Assembly (NCBI GenBank): GCA_029216955.1
Contig: JANAVB010031417.1
Span: forward strand, 16,316,033-16,380,032
Direction of reading: 5' to 3'
From: Iris pallida
Lineage: Eukaryota > Streptophyta > Magnoliopsida > Asparagales > Iridaceae
Length of the DNA: 64,000 nt
A model generated the notes under the pieces. It worked only from the letters and a program-made list of their open reading frames with translations. It was not told where the DNA came from and did no database searches. A program made the translations under genes and the position numbers. Shown here piece by piece: positions 22,264 through 35,900 of this stretch (its first letter is position 1; the number at the start of each line of letters is the position of its first letter).

Positions 22264-22488
22264 TGAAAAATGCTAAATTTACAATCAATTTTTTACAACC
22301 CTTACAACCTCTCTCTTCCACTCCTTATACATGGATTCCATCGGATCCCACCTCCACTCTCACGATCTCACCCTCCTGCTATATTGGCTCCACCCGACCT
22401 CACCACTTTTCTCCCTCCTCCAATCGAAGTCCAACACGTGACGGTAGTAAGGGAATTCATAAAGGATTTAGTTGTAGGCATAGCAAAG
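22264..22488 (-). mobile_element. MITE, copy 2 (inverted relative to 7793-8006)
   Basis: Shares, in reverse orientation, the ends (GAAAAATGCTAAATTTACAA; GTAGGCATAGCAAAG) and interior (TCCTCCAATCGAAGTCC, ACACGTGACGG) of the element at 7.8-8.0 kb. The copia LTR at 22489 begins right after CAAAG, so the copia seems to have inserted into this MITE's terminus. Confidence 0.65.
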
Positions 22489-23390
22489 TGTTAGTCTCGG
22501 GGCTTGATCAAAGATGGTAGACTCGATGTCGAGATCAGAGGTTCAACAAACGTTCACCTTCTGATTATTCTCGAGATCCAAGAGAACACTATAATATAAA
22601 TCTGATTACAAAAACAACAATAATCAGAAAGGAAATCTCATGTTCTTCCTCGCAATCGCAGTTGCTGACAGACAGAACTGAGTTCAGAAAATAAATCTCA
22701 CGTTTTTCCTTGCAATCGCAGTTGTAGACGGACAGAACTGAGTTACAACTCAGATGAAGCAAAAGAAAGAAGAAGAGGAAAGGTTCTTGCTGGGGTGATT
22801 AAGAACACCGTTGCTCAAAGCAAGATTCGCCCCAACACGATCTGCTCCCAGGAACCAGCAAGTTCCCTAAGAACTTCTGGAACGCTCGTAAGTCGATATT
22901 TGAGACTTGAACGGGCTTCCTGGACTTTACAGACTCCCTTAACTCTTCTTGGTGCATCTTTCAAAGGAGGCCAAGGGGCTCTATTTATAGAGTGGAGTTG
23001 AGACTTCACCTCTTCTCCTATCCGATGTGGGACTAAAATACCAATACTCAAAAATAGAGTTTGATATTTTAGATCATCCCACAATCAGATAGAAGTGTGT
23101 CAGTCCACGCCTACCCCCCGAACACTCCCGTGCATGCATGAGACATCCTGGAGTCCGTGTCCGAGTCCGAGTCCGAGTCCGAGTCCGCACAACAAAAATC
23201 AACTTGCATCCTTGTTGGATTTAATCCTTTTTCCTTCTAGGAAAATACTCCCACATGGCACAAACTTGTGTCCCACTACACCTCATGTGCACACCTCAAC
23301 ACAAGCAATGCATTATATTGAGATACTCACCATTTGGTGTAGCCGATGTGGGACTATCTTTTCTAGTCCAAAGGCAAAAACACTAACAAT
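22489..23390 (-). repeat. 3' LTR of host copia (902 bp)
   Basis: Plus-strand ends are TGTTAGTCTCGG and AACACTAACA, an inverted TGTTAG/CTAACA pair. The polypurine tract abuts the inner end. It contains a short GTCCGA hexamer run near 23155-23185 and GTCCCACATCGG-type words on the minus strand, common in plant copia LTRs. No partner LTR is present. Confidence 0.82.
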
Positions 23391-23405
23391 CCCCCACATA
23401 TCTCA
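23391..23405 (-). other. Polypurine tract of host copia
   Basis: Minus strand reads GAGATATGTGGGGGAT directly before TGTTAG of the LTR, the canonical arrangement. Confidence 0.85.
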
Positions 23406-24443
23406 ATATATGGGTTGATCGTTCCCCACAGTGACTGCCTATCATGTATTAGGAGAGATGTCGCTACGACTTGAATCTTTCCGCATAGGTTAAATAACAG
23501 CATGATACAAGAATGGACTAAGCCTTGAATTCTGTACCATAACTACAATTCTTCCTACTCACATAATGACATCAACTGTGCTTCTGGCTGCACATTGAAG
23601 GCCTTGTGTCAGTCTGGTTTCAGTGTATAATTTTTGGGCGTCTACAAGTTTACCCTCAAGAGACGGCCTGATATCTCTGTCCATACACTATAGGTGAGTT
23701 CTTTATAAAGAGTCATGGCATAAAGTATTGTGCTTCTTTGCGGTGCTACGCCGCTATGACATGGCTTAAAGCCGAGGCTTTACCCCACCTGGGTACCTCA
23801 TCATAGTGTCATACTACTGTAGCATGAGGTCACAGGCCTCTTTGTAGTACCAAACTACCCAGCATGAAGCCTTGCGCTACCGTGCGGTGTTACGCCGCTA
23901 TGACATGGCTCGCAAAGTCGAGGCTTTACCCTACCTGGTACCTCTTCGTGGTGTCATACCACTGTAACATGAGGACATCGTCCTCTTTGTAGTGCTGTCT
24001 ACCTCTCTTTATTATGATTATCGTACAGTATTAGGCTACCTGCCTATTTGCGGTGCTACTCCGCTGTGACTTGGCTTGCAAAGCCGAGGCATTACCCCTA
24101 CCTAGGAACCTCATGGTGGAGTTACCCCACTGTAGCATGGAGTTACACTCGTAGTGCTGCACTACCGTGCTTCCTGTAAAGCACTCCAGACATTCACTCT
24201 GCCTGAGAACTCATTAAGGCATTTAAGCCAACCTTCCCACAGGATCCGTTTTCCGCAGAAAACAACAGTAGACAACAGTGGTTGTAGGTCCGTAACCTCT
24301 CCATGACACAGAGGACAAGTACCCACCGTTCCTGATATTCTTCTGGTTAATAGTCCTCCCTTGAACCAAAAGCTAGATGCCTAGTAGATTCCTCTTTGAA
24401 CTAATAGCATAAAACTTTATGGTAGGATTGTAATAACACAATA
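23406..24443 (-). other. 3' non-coding region of host copia
   Basis: Between the RNase H stop and the polypurine tract, with no coding sequence. The part next to RNase H (24300-24443) is homologous to 62510-62629 after the plus-strand copy. Confidence 0.75.
23736..24200. repeat. Three diverged ~150-bp direct repeats in copia 3' region
   Basis: Units start near 23740, 23884 and 24050, each with GCGGTGCTACGCCGCTATGAC or close variants, then GGCTTTACCC..CCTGG and ACCTC.T...TGTCATAC. Tandem repeats ahead of the polypurine tract are common in plant copia elements. Confidence 0.75.
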
Positions 24444-25808
24444 TCAGAATACCTTCAAGCCTATTTTATAAGCTGTGTCATCGACCAGCTGGCGCTTGAG
24501 GCCCTTGGTGAACGGATCCGCCAGGTTCTCCTGACTTCGAACATCAATCACTACAATAACACCCCTCTTGATGAGACCGTGTACTGCCCTGTGCTTCAAC
24601 CATACAGTCCTCTTCTTCCCGTTGAAGAGGTCATTTGATGCCACCGCCGCAGTCGCTTGATTGTCGCAGTATATCGGTATCGCCGGTATTTGTGCCCCAA
24701 CCACTGGAAGATCATACATGAGCTTCCAAAGCCATTCTGCTTCCTCCGCTGCGGTATCAAGTATAAAGAACTCAGATTTCATGGATGACCGCGAGAGCAT
24801 AGTCTGCTTCTTCGATTTCCACGATATAGCAGCTCCACCTATTGTAAAAATGTATCCACCTGTGGACCTCTCGCTCTCCACTTTTGAGCACCAACTGGCA
24901 TCACTGAAGCCTTCCACTACCGGCGGATCTCCGCTGTAATGCAGTGCATATGTCTGAGTCTTCTTGAGATATCTCATAACCCGTTTCACAGCTTTCCAGT
25001 GCTCAATACCTGGGTTACTCGTGAAATGACTCAGCATTCCCACAACGAAAGCTATGTCAGGCCTTGTGGCAGTAGTAGCATACATCAAACTCCCGATTAC
25101 GCTTGCATACTCCAGCTGCCTGACGCTTTCCCTTGAATTAGACTTCAGTTTCAGATCACACTTGTACGGCGTATCGATCCCTGGAAGATCCTGATATCCG
25201 TAATGAGTGATCATCTTCTCAACATAATGAGACTGTGACAGCGCTAGTCGAGTGTCTGTCCGGATGATCTTGAGTCCCAAGATAACATCAGCATCCCCCA
25301 AGTACTTCATACTGAACTTCGTCGAGAGGAACTTCTTTGTCTTCGTGATACAGCTTATATCCGTACCTAGGATTAGCATGTCGTCCACGTATAGACAAAC
25401 GATGACTCCTCTTCCGTCAGCAAACTTCGTATAGACACACTTGTCTGTTTTACTGACCCTGTAGCCATTTGACCTTATGACTTTGTCAAACTTCTCATGC
25501 CATATTTTGGGAGCTTGCTTTAAACCGTACAGAGATTTTACCAACTTGCAGACTTTGTCTTCAAGACCTTTGATGACAAACCGTTCTGGTTGTTGTATGT
25601 AGATCTCTTCGGTCAGCTCGTCATTCAGGAATGTCGTTTTCACATCCATCTGATGTATCACCATCTTATGTATCGCTGTGAGAGCAATCAACATTCTGAT
25701 AGTGGTCATTCGGGCTACTGGAACATACGTATCAAAGTAGTCGATCCCCTACTTCTGAGAAAATTCCTTAGCCACCAACCTGGCCTTGAACTTGTCAATA
25801 GTTCCATC
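24444..25808 (-). pseudogene. Host copia RT/RNase H part
   Basis: An open frame of 421 codons (25709-24444) covers most of the reverse transcriptase and RNase H. Visible motifs: VIHQMDVKTTFLNDEL, VKSLYGLKQAPKIWHEKF, CLYVDDMLILGT (catalytic Asp pair), then RNase H FSDASWCSKVES and IYCDNQATAA. The RNase H position that is Glu in the plus-strand copy (SSMESEF) is Lys here (SSMKSEF), so the catalytic acid appears lost. Upstream (25710-25808) the frame continues with DKFKARLVAKEFSQ and a TAG, up to the LARD insertion point. The protein therefore cannot be produced as one piece, although this segment is remarkably open. Confidence 0.92.
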
Positions 25809-26319
25809 TGTCACGACCCGCACCCTTTTTTTTTTTTTTTAAACGGATACGAGACGTGTCCAAGCCAGCCTACGCCGCAGTGTCGGCGGTAGAACGCTGT
25901 CACGGCCATGAAGAACAAATTCACAAACAATGCTCATTCACATAATTAATTTAATTTACAATGATCACAAGTTTTACATTTACAGAAAAATATAAACTTG
26001 TACAAATATTGAATGACTATAACTTGACTATCTAACTAGTCTCTAGGCCTTTGTCTGCAAGTATTCCCGTCACTCCCCAAGCTAAATGAATCCACGGCTA
26101 ACCTGAAAATGTTGGTTTCCAGTCAGGAATGGAACGAGCACAATTCACTGAATGCAATTTCAAATAAAGAAAATGACTATAAACAAAGGTTAGGCATCAA
26201 TCATGAGTTTTGAAAATAACATTAAAGCCGTAAGAAAAATCAATAGTAATAAATAGACCAATATACTTTCCACCGTTAGAAGTACCTTTGATATGTGATC
26301 GGTCTCGGGACAATTATGC

Positions 26320-26622
26320 GACACGGTCTACACGGTCTAAAGTTACACGGTCTACAGTTACACGGTCTACAGTTACACGGTCTACAATTACACGGTCTAC
26401 AGTTACACGGTCTACAGAAAATATAGCAATAAAGAAACACTGTCTACAGAATAATAATCACTAACTACACAGTTTAAATGCAGTAAATAAAGCACTGTCT
26501 ACACTGTCTACAAGAGATAAATAAACACTGTCTACACGGTCTACAAGAAATAAATGCAACACGGTCTACACGGTCTACAAGAAATAAATGCAACACGGTC
26601 TACACGGTCTACACGGTCTAAG
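26320..26622. repeat. ACACGGTCTAC array in LARD LTR (left)
   Basis: About twenty copies of ACACGGTCTAC or ACACTGTCTAC, singly, in pairs or triples, spaced by AGTT-type linkers or AT-rich bases. The same array is at 33428-33730 in the other LTR. It may bind a regulator or be a slippage product. Confidence 0.92.
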
Positions 26623-28011
26623 GTCAGATCACACATCCTTGGTACTTCTCATTCCCGACTCAACAATTTATAATAGAAAATAATCACATAACCAATGACT
26701 AATCAATAAAATATAGTAAAGATCAATATCGAAATGCAAACAATAAACTGTACTCGCCTGTGGTCCTGTGCTGGTGAAACCGATGATCCAAATCACTCAA
26801 TATACCACAATAGTCAAAACCCGTACAACAGTCCCCGGAAGCTGAAATAGACAATACCAGTGATCTCAGAATAGTCAAATTAGCTAGGATTGCCTGTCCT
26901 TACGTCCAATTCTGGATACAGGGGCAAAACGGTAATTTCGGGCAAAAACGATGTCCGCCGTTAGACCCGCTTTGCACCGAAAAGCGTGCCAGAGTCAATG
27001 ATCTCTAAAGTCGTCAAACTACCTGTCTACGGATCCAGTTTTCCGATACGAACCCAACCATATGTCCAGAGTTGGATTCCGACGGGCCGTGCACAAAATC
27101 GCCCGTTGAGTGGAACCGCGGGGCCCGTAAAACGACGATTTTGTCAACGGTCTCAGAATTGGACCAAACTTGGCATACAGGACCAGAAAAATGATACGGT
27201 CCTGTTGGCACAAGTTTCGTCTCGATCTGACGAGCGTGCACAAAGTAATTGAGAAATTTGCAAAGTGCACGATACGGGGAATTTCGACGGATACACATCA
27301 AATTCGTCGTGCACACGCGACCAATTTGAATTCCGTCAAAGCCCACACGACCACGAAGCTGTTACGCAGCTTTCGATCCTTTCGGTTTGCGACCACGTCG
27401 TCCGGATTGGCGTGACGCACGTCGTGTGGATGAATTTCTAATTTTTCGAAAACTGTTTTCATAGGTTTTTTCTCGATTTCAATCTAATTTATCTTACTGT
27501 ATAAATCATTAGGAATCAAACTACTGGTGGGGTTTCCCTCTTCTACAGGTTGTCTAAAACAGTGTTCAGACACAATCTTAAAACCTTCGAAAAATCGACG
27601 GGAAACCGCCTTCCAACTCATGGTCGGGGTTGGACTGTGCTCTGTTTTTGGAACAGAATTTCGTCGAAGTTTGGGTCGATCCTTCGATCAATATAAAGCA
27701 TATCAATTCGTTCTAATTGAAGGGGAATAAACTCGTATGGGTTGGGGACGTACCCGAGAAAACGACTCGGCAAATGGTCGACTGAGCGTCGCGATATTAC
27801 ACGACGAAGTTGGCTCCCTGCAACGCGCTCCCTGCTGTCAGTGTTGTGCGCGCGGCTGGTTCTCTCGCGCCCGGCAGTTTGGCCGGCCGGCCGGCGGCGC
27901 TGTGGGCGCGCGCGGCCACGCCCTGGCTGGGGGAGGTCGCCGGGGGACCGTGGTGTCGGCGCTCTGGTGTTTAGGGTTGGCTAAGGTTTCGATCTCTCGC
28001 ACTGTCGCGCG

Positions 28012-28019
28012 TATAAAAG
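28012..28019 (+). promoter_or_regulatory. TATA box-like element, antisense to the LARD
   Basis: TATAAAAG lies in a GC-rich context on the plus strand, the opposite direction to the element. The same motif is at 35120-35127 in the other LTR. On the minus (sense) strand a TATATAAATAG lies near 28605-28620. Which, if either, is used cannot be told from sequence. Confidence 0.4.
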
Positions 28020-28907
28020 GAAACCAGAGGGGGGTCGGGTGCTGCTTTGGTTCGTTGGGCTGGTGTGGGCCTCAACTACTTAGCCGGGCTGTTGAGCCTT
28101 GTAAGGCTCGGTTTGGCTGCTGCTTCTTGTATTCTCCTTTTTCTCAGTTGAAAATATGCATCAAATTATTTAACCAATGGAAATAAAAGACAGAGTCATA
28201 ACCTACAAAACAAACTTTCATCTTCTTTTCCCTATCAGTTTGACGGTTCGTCAAATAAGCATAAACACACATCTCAACTTCCTACATTTCTGACCTTTCC
28301 ACTTCATATCTAATATTGTATTTGTAATAACAATAACAGAGAATTGAGACCCTAACAAAACGCAGCTCTTAATCGTCAATTCTTCATTCCTTAATTACTA
28401 ATAGTATACAAAGACGACCAAAACCCAAAATCAAACATTGCATTATGTAGGAATATCAAAGAATTAGATGATAAACGATTTTCTCAGTTCTTCACAACCA
28501 ATATATATACAAAAACCCACTAAAATTTATCCCACAAGCATATGTAACCAATAGATACTCAAACAAGTATCAGACTACAAGAGGACCAAACTCCCATATA
28601 TATTATCTATTTATATATATATACCCTCATACACATATTTTTATATGCATGTATATACACACACATATATACTTATATATCTTTGATAAAATAATAATAA
28701 TTATTAACAATAAATAAGTTATTTATTTAATAACCATGATATATTATTAATATTATATAACCTCGATAACTTAATAATAAAAATAATAATCAAGATGCAA
28801 TAGATCTATAATGGCGTATATACCCTTTATGTGCAGTCTAAAAAATCACCATTTGTAAAATGAACTTATAATAAAATATTTTACAATTTCCGGGAAGGGG
28901 AGCTACA

Positions 28908-31900
28908 AATCTACCCACCTTAAAATAATTTCGTCCTCGAAATTCTATCTCATACTTTTCCTTAAATTTTTAATTCCTCGAAAATAGTTGTATCCTCCTT
29001 CTAGCCATTTTGTAAATACGAAACTCCGAGGACTTCTACCCACCTTTGGTCACTCTACTCCTTAGATGATATGTCCCTAAAACTTTATAATCTACCAGCT
29101 ACTTGTTAAAAAATGGATCTCTATTGCTTTTGGTCTCTATAATCCTCCCTTACCCAAATTATAACAAGCAACAATTTACACGAGTGGCAACGAAATATTG
29201 ATAATTCTAATGATCATTCGTCACTCTACAATAGGAATGACAGGAAGATAAAGGAAATAATTGAGAGCAATTACGATGTTTCAAGAGCGGTAGAGGATCC
29301 AATGACGCAGATAGAAAGAGTTTATGAGCCAAAGGCTTATTTGCTAGATGGGCTACTCTAGTCTAGTCACTTGCTAAATCGAAGCACCTTCATTTCTTAG
29401 AGGGTCTTGTAATCCATGTAATACAGAAATTTCGTTTTCGAAATTAATCTAAACAATGTTCCATAATAGGACGGAAATTTGGGAAATCAAGTTTGTGATT
29501 TCCTCCGTGGTTATTTAAACACACGAGCAAGGGATAAAACGTAATACAACTTCGTATCACGACTTCTAGGTAGATAGAATATTGGTTGCGAATGACTTCA
29601 CAATCTAAGAGAGGAGACTACATAATATGTATAGGGGCCTATTTCAAATAGTTCGGTTTATAATCCAATGTAGTGGTATGTATGGATGGGTTTTACTGGG
29701 TCCCAATGGGTTCCTGATTGGACGCCAATCGTTGGTTAGATGAACCTCGGATTTCAGTCTCTATTGACTGGTCTAATTCCCAATGGTAACCTATTACTGC
29801 TAGGTTAGGGTAATCCTAGAACAGTTTTCACCCAAGTGATTGAGCTAGATAGCAGCCGGATTGGTTAATATGCTTTGTAAGCCTTGAGGATGCGCTTTTC
29901 GTGACTTTTGTGTTTAAGTCACACGAGAAGACGCAATTGAGTGGCATACTAGTGACATGCGTGTAGTGGCTTCGTGTAGATTACAACCATATATTTGGTC
30001 GAAAGATTCAAGTCGAGATTGAGTCTCTATTTGTAGTCGAGAAGTTTACCGGTACTATGGCAAGGGTTATAGCTAGTCCCTTTAACCTGAAAGTCGTACC
30101 ATGAAAATAGAGTACAAGGGGACGGGTTTGAGTGGAACATGATGTACCTAGATGAAGGTGGACTCGTCTAGATCTTGCATATGAAATTTGTTGAGGGGTA
30201 ATAGCTGGTCTCGTGCTCTGAATATTAATGGCACGATCGGGAACACAAGGTGATCTAAAAGGAAAGTGGGAGTCCATAGGGCACTAACTATCATTCTAAC
30301 ATACATCATTCTAATCAATCGGAACTCCTCGTATATCCCGAAATTTTTGAAGGCTTATAGTCTACCCACCTTAGAAATAGGGCATGGGTTTTGGAATAAT
30401 GTGGTTAGAGGGTTCCCAAAATTCATATACTGTACTTCGACTCTTGTTAGTAGAGAATAAGGCACGGCGTAACGGAATATGGTGGACGTAAGTCGGGTCA
30501 ATGATCATTCCTCAATAAATGAGAAACGAGGGTGTACAAATACACATGGTCGACAAAATAGGATGATCTACTCGTCTATGGTATACTAGAGTTATCGATG
30601 GGGTAACCAACTCCAAGGCACAGCATAAGAAAAGATTTCTAACAACTGGGTCAAGAAATTCTATTTGTGTCAAACCTGCCAGACCATGGTCACAAGGGTT
30701 GTAGTGATCAGGTATTGTTATTGACAACTGGTAGGTCATAGTGTGACAGGGTATTTAAGCTATGGTATTGGCTAAGTTAGTGACCGTGGTGTTCCAACAC
30801 TAGTTAGGTCTTAATAATAAAATTTACATAACTAGAGTAATATTTGTTGGAAACCAATCTCGGGATGAGTGTCTACCATAGTCACGGTAAATTATTGTCC
30901 TTAGCCTTGTCTATTCATCTCATGTCTAAACTGTGGGCTTTGGTCGAGGGACGGTTGAGTCAAGGCACAAGGGTTGAAAGTAAAGGCAATATTCAAGAAA
31001 ATATTTGGAGACTCACAACAATGGGTTTCCTGCGAATAGCTAGTCTCCTAGATTGGCATCTTGACTATGGGTAAAACCTTATTCATTATCAAATTCAGAT
31101 GGCTCGAAAGTCTCAACAGTAGTTTGTGGGTTGATGGAAGAATGAGTAACCCAATCACATGACTGGCCGATGGTAGCTACCCTTGTGTATACAACTACCA
31201 TAGCCATGGAGATACGCGGTATCTCTCTACCATCACGAGCTTTCGTCTTTCCAAATTGGTGAAGGACAAAAACAATATAGAATTCAAGAAAGATGTTACA
31301 GAATACAACCACGTGATTCAAGGGCGAACGTATAATTCAAGAGGAATTGTCAAGCAGTCGCGGATGAGAGCCTAGATACCTATATATCTCCATCCACGTA
31401 GTGTAATTAAACGAAGAGCGAACCAAATGCATCATGGTTGATCAGACCATAATACACTGATTCTGATTAGACAATAAGTTAGCAGGCGTCCCTACTAAAC
31501 ATATGCCTTGAATCAAGCCCGAGAACAGAGTGAGCTTGCAAAACTAGGCTGTGATAGCAACATTGGTCAAAATAGTCAAATTTTCGGTATACAAGATTTT
31601 TGAAAGAAGGCACATATAGTACGAGTTTGGAGAGAATCAAAACTTACCTGGTGTTCTGGCTTATACAATCAATCCTACTATCTCCTATTCACAAGGACTT
31701 GGTCGACTAATAGGTTATGGACGTTCTAAATTCCATATCCTAGGTAAACCTATTAGTGTCAGTCAATTACCTCGTCAATAGATCACAAGGACCACGGAAT
31801 GCTAGGTCGGAAGACACGCTACCCAATCTCACAGAACTTCTACTACTATTGGCTTTGGATCTTATGGGACATGCAGGGCACTGTCCTATCCTCTATAGTA

Positions 31901-32914
31901 TCCCTAACTTGTAATCACGTCTAAAGTCATTTCACCGAGGACTACGCCTCGCCCGTAAAATCGTACGATGGTAAACCCTTGGTTCCGTGGCTCAGATGTG
32001 ATATCCTATCAGATACTCTACCTTATCTCGACACCCGAGTAACTATGATCAAAGAGGACCACTAGACATAGTTTTAGGGATATTCTATAACCTATAATTT
32101 CCTTAAAAATTCAACTCTAGGGTCGTGTCTCGCTAGTGCGCTGCTGGCTGCAGTGAACCCACACTATCCATTCTCAACAATTGGCGACAGTGCGCTGCTG
32201 TCTAGTCATTGCAGTCATTTAATTACTCGAACTATATTCCTAAAGACTTCAAGGGGCTGCTAGTGTTCAAGCTAGTTGTTTATGATAGAGTGCGTAAGCA
32301 TCTACCTATAAGTCTCCACTCTCAAAATAAAGGTTCGATCGGGTAGGAAAATAACTGAAGACGAGGAAAAATAAGAATAATCCAAATCTTTATTTCATAT
32401 GCATTTCAAAGGGTTGAGGAGAACTTTGAATCAAGTCTGACTTGCATATGAATATCAAGATCAGTAATCATAAACTAATTCTTTACAACAAAACAGTATC
32501 TAAATTAGGCAATCCTAACTCATGATGTGATGTTTATAACTAATAGAGCAAAAGAAAATTGAACAGTTTATAAAAAAAAATTAACACCTTAATTCTAGGC
32601 AAGCCTAATATTCCAAGCAAATAGTATATCCATATTGGATCACATTGTCCTATTCAAAAGTAATAGTGTGACCATGGGGATATGACACGTTATCAAAGTT
32701 AATAACCCTCATCCTAAATTGCATGGCCTAGACTACCCATCGGTAAATTTGTATAAGGGACTCCTAGTCCTAGTTATTCATTTAAATTAAATTAATCTTT
32801 GTTCGTGAATGAGCATGTTCGAGTCGCAGGCTCGCAATAGTACAACTAACTTAAGTACTATCACGAGTTCGCATGATTTGCGAAGATCGACCTGCATGGG
32901 CCACCACAAAAACT
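28908..32914 (-). other. LARD internal region, non-coding
   Basis: 4.0 kb without protease, RT, integrase or gag motifs on either strand. The two ends are informative. The left end (28908-28945) is nearly the same as the gypsy element's at 39488-39525 (CTACCCACCTTA then TTTCGTCCTCG). The right end (about 32885-32914) resembles the gypsy element's at 54333-54362 (GACCTGCATGG.CCACCAC). The interior has no recognisable homology to it. Confidence 0.8.
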
Positions 32915-35900
32915 TGTCACGACCCGCACCCGTTTTTTTTTTTTTTTTAAACGGATACGAGACGTGTCCAAGCCAGCCTACGCCGCAGTGTCGGCGGTAG
33001 AACGCTGTCACGGCCATGAAGAACAAATTCACAAACAATGCTCATTCACATAATTAATTTAATTTACAATGATCACAAGTTTTACATTTGCAGAAAAATA
33101 TAAACTTGTACAAATATTGAATGACTATAACTTGACTATCTAACTAGTCTCTAGGCCTTTGTCTGCAAGTATTCCCGTCACTCCCCAAGCTAAATGAATC
33201 CACGGCTAACCTGAAAATGTTGGTTTCCAGTCAGGAATGGAACGAGCACAATTCACTGAATGCAATTTCAAATAAAGAAAATGACTATAAACAAAGGTTA
33301 GGCATCAATCATGAGTTTTGAAAATAACATTAAAGCCGTAAGAAAAATCAATAGTAATAAATAGACCAATATACTTTTCACCGTTAGAAGTACCTTTGAT
33401 ATGTGATCGGTCTCGGGACAATTATGCGACACGGTCTACACGGTCTAAAGTTACACGGTCTACAGTTACACGGTCTACAGTTACACGGTCTACAATTACA
33501 CGGTCTACAGTTACACGGTCTACAGAAAATATAGCAATAAAGAAACACTGTCTACAGAATAATAATCACTAACTACACAGTTTAAATGCAGTAAATAAAG
33601 CACTGTCTACACTGTCTACAAGAGATAAATAAACACTGTCTACACGGTCTACAAGAAATAAATGCAACACGGTCTACACGGTCTACAAGAAATAAATGCA
33701 ACACGGTCTACACGGTCTACACGGTCTAAGGTCAGATCACACATCCTTGGTACTTCTCATTCCCGACTCAACAATTTATAATAGAAAATAATCACATAAC
33801 CAATGACTAATCAATGAAATATAGTAAAGATCAATATCGAAATGCAAACAATAAACTGTACTCGCCTGTGGTCCTGTGCTGGTGAAACCGATGATCCAAA
33901 TCACTCAATATACCACAATAGTCAAAACCCGTACAACAGTCTCCGGAAGCTGAAATAGACAATACCAGTGATCTCAGAATAGTCAAATTAGCTAGGATTG
34001 CCTGTCCTTACGTCCAATTCTGGACACAGGGGCAAAACGGTAATTTCGGGCAAAAACGATGTCCGCCGTTAGACCCGCTTTGCACCGAAAAGCGTGCCAG
34101 AGTCAATGATCTCTAAAGTCGTCAAACTACCTGTCTACGGATCCAGTTTTCCGATACGAACCCAACCATATGTCCAGAGTTGGATTCCGACGGGCCGTGC
34201 ACAAAATCGCCCGTTGAGTGGAACCGCGGGGCCCACAAAACGACGATTTTGTCAACGGTCTCAGAATTGGACCAAACTTGGCATACAGGACCAGAAAAAT
34301 GATACGGTCCTGTTGGCACAAGTTTCGTCTCGATCTGACGAGCGTGCACAAAGTAATTGAGAAATTTGCAAAGTGCACGATACGGGGAATTTCGACGGAT
34401 ACGCATCAAATTCGTCGTGCACACGCGACCAATTTGAATTCCGTCAAAGCCCACACGACCACGAAGCTGTCACGCAGCTTTCGATCCTTTCGGTTCGCGA
34501 CCACGTCGTCCGGATTGGCGTGACGCACGTCGTGTGGATGAATTTCTAATTTTTCGAAAACTGTTTTCATAGGTTTTTTCTCGATTTCAATCTAATTTAT
34601 CTTACTGTATAAATCATTAGGAATCAAACTACTGGTGGGGTTTCCCTCTTCTACAGGTTGTCTAAAACAGTGTTCAGACACAATCTTAAAACCTTCGAAA
34701 AATCGACGGGAAATCGCCTTCCAACTCATGGTCGGGGTTGGACTGTGCTCTGTTTTTGGAACAGAATTTCGTCGAAGTTTGGGTCGATCCTTCGATCAAT
34801 ATAAAGCATATCAATTCGTTCTAATTGAAGGGGAATAAACTCGTATGGGTTGGGGACGTACCCGAGAAAACGACTCGGCAAATGGTCGACTGAGCGTCGC
34901 GATATTACACGACGAAGTTGGCTCCCTGCAACGCGCTCCCTGCTGTCAGTGTTGTGCGCGCGGCTGGTTCTCTCGCGCCCGGCAGTTTGGCCGGCCGGCC
35001 GGCGGCGCTGTGGGCGCGCGCGGCCACGCCCTGGCTGGGGGAGGTCGCCGGGGGACCGTGGTGTCGGCGCTCTGGTGTTTAGGGTTGGCTAAGGTTTCGA
35101 TCTCTCGCACTGTCGCGCGTATAAAAGGAAACCAGAGGGGGGTCGGGTGCTGCTTTGGTTCGTTGGGCTGGTGTGGGCCTCAACTACTTAGCCGGGCTGT
35201 TGAGCCTTGTAAGGCTCGGTTTGGCTGCTGCTTCTTGTATTCTCCTTTTTCTCAGTTGAAAATATGCATCAAATTATTTAACCAATGGAAATAAAAGACA
35301 GAGTCATAACCTACAAAACAAACTTTCATCTTCTTTTCCCTATCAGTTTGACGGTTCGTCAAATAAGCATAAACACACATCTCAACTTCCTACATTTCTG
35401 ACCTTTCCACTTCATATCTAATATTGTATTTGTAATAACAATAACAGAGAATTGAGACCCTAACAAAACGCAGCTCTTAATCGTCAATTCTTCATTCCTT
35501 AATTACTAATAGTATACAAAGACGACCAAAACCCAAAATCAAACATTGCATTATGTAGGAATATCAAAGAATTAGATGATAAACGATTTTCTCAGTTCTT
35601 CACAACCAATATATATACAAAAACCCACTAAAATTTCATCCCACAAGCATATGTAACCAATAGATACTCAAACAAGTATCAGACTACAAGAGGACCAAAC
35701 TCCCATATATATTATCTATTTATATATATATACCCTCATACACATATTTTTATATGCATGTATATACACACACATATATACTTATATATCTTTGATAAAA
35801 TAATAATAATTATTAACAATAAATAAGTTATTTATTTAATAACCATGATATATTATTAATATTATATAACCTCGATAACTTAATAATAAAAATAATAATC

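Larger units (their letters stand above)
25809..28907 (-). repeat. LARD 3' LTR (left copy)
   Basis: Begins TGTCACGACCCGCACCC and a T run, ends GGGAAGGGGAGCTACA. It contains the ACACGGTCTAC array, a GC-rich segment near 27830-27960 and AT-rich DNA near 28600-28800. Open frames here (for example 27737-28186) recur identically at the other LTR and match no known domain, so they are not called as genes. Confidence 0.93.

Noticed and set aside
26320..26622. CRISPR-like regularly spaced repeat
   Set aside because: Units are too short (11 bases), spacers are themselves repetitive, and the host is a plant; it is an LTR internal array.
26986..27415. Overlapping open frames on both strands in the LARD LTR (copies at 34094-34523)
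   Set aside because: Same reasoning: LTR sequence, with both strands open because of GC content and no homology seen.
27737..28186. 149-codon open frame, repeated at 34845-35294
   Set aside because: It lies inside the LARD LTR, is duplicated only because LTRs are duplicated, and shows no recognisable domain.
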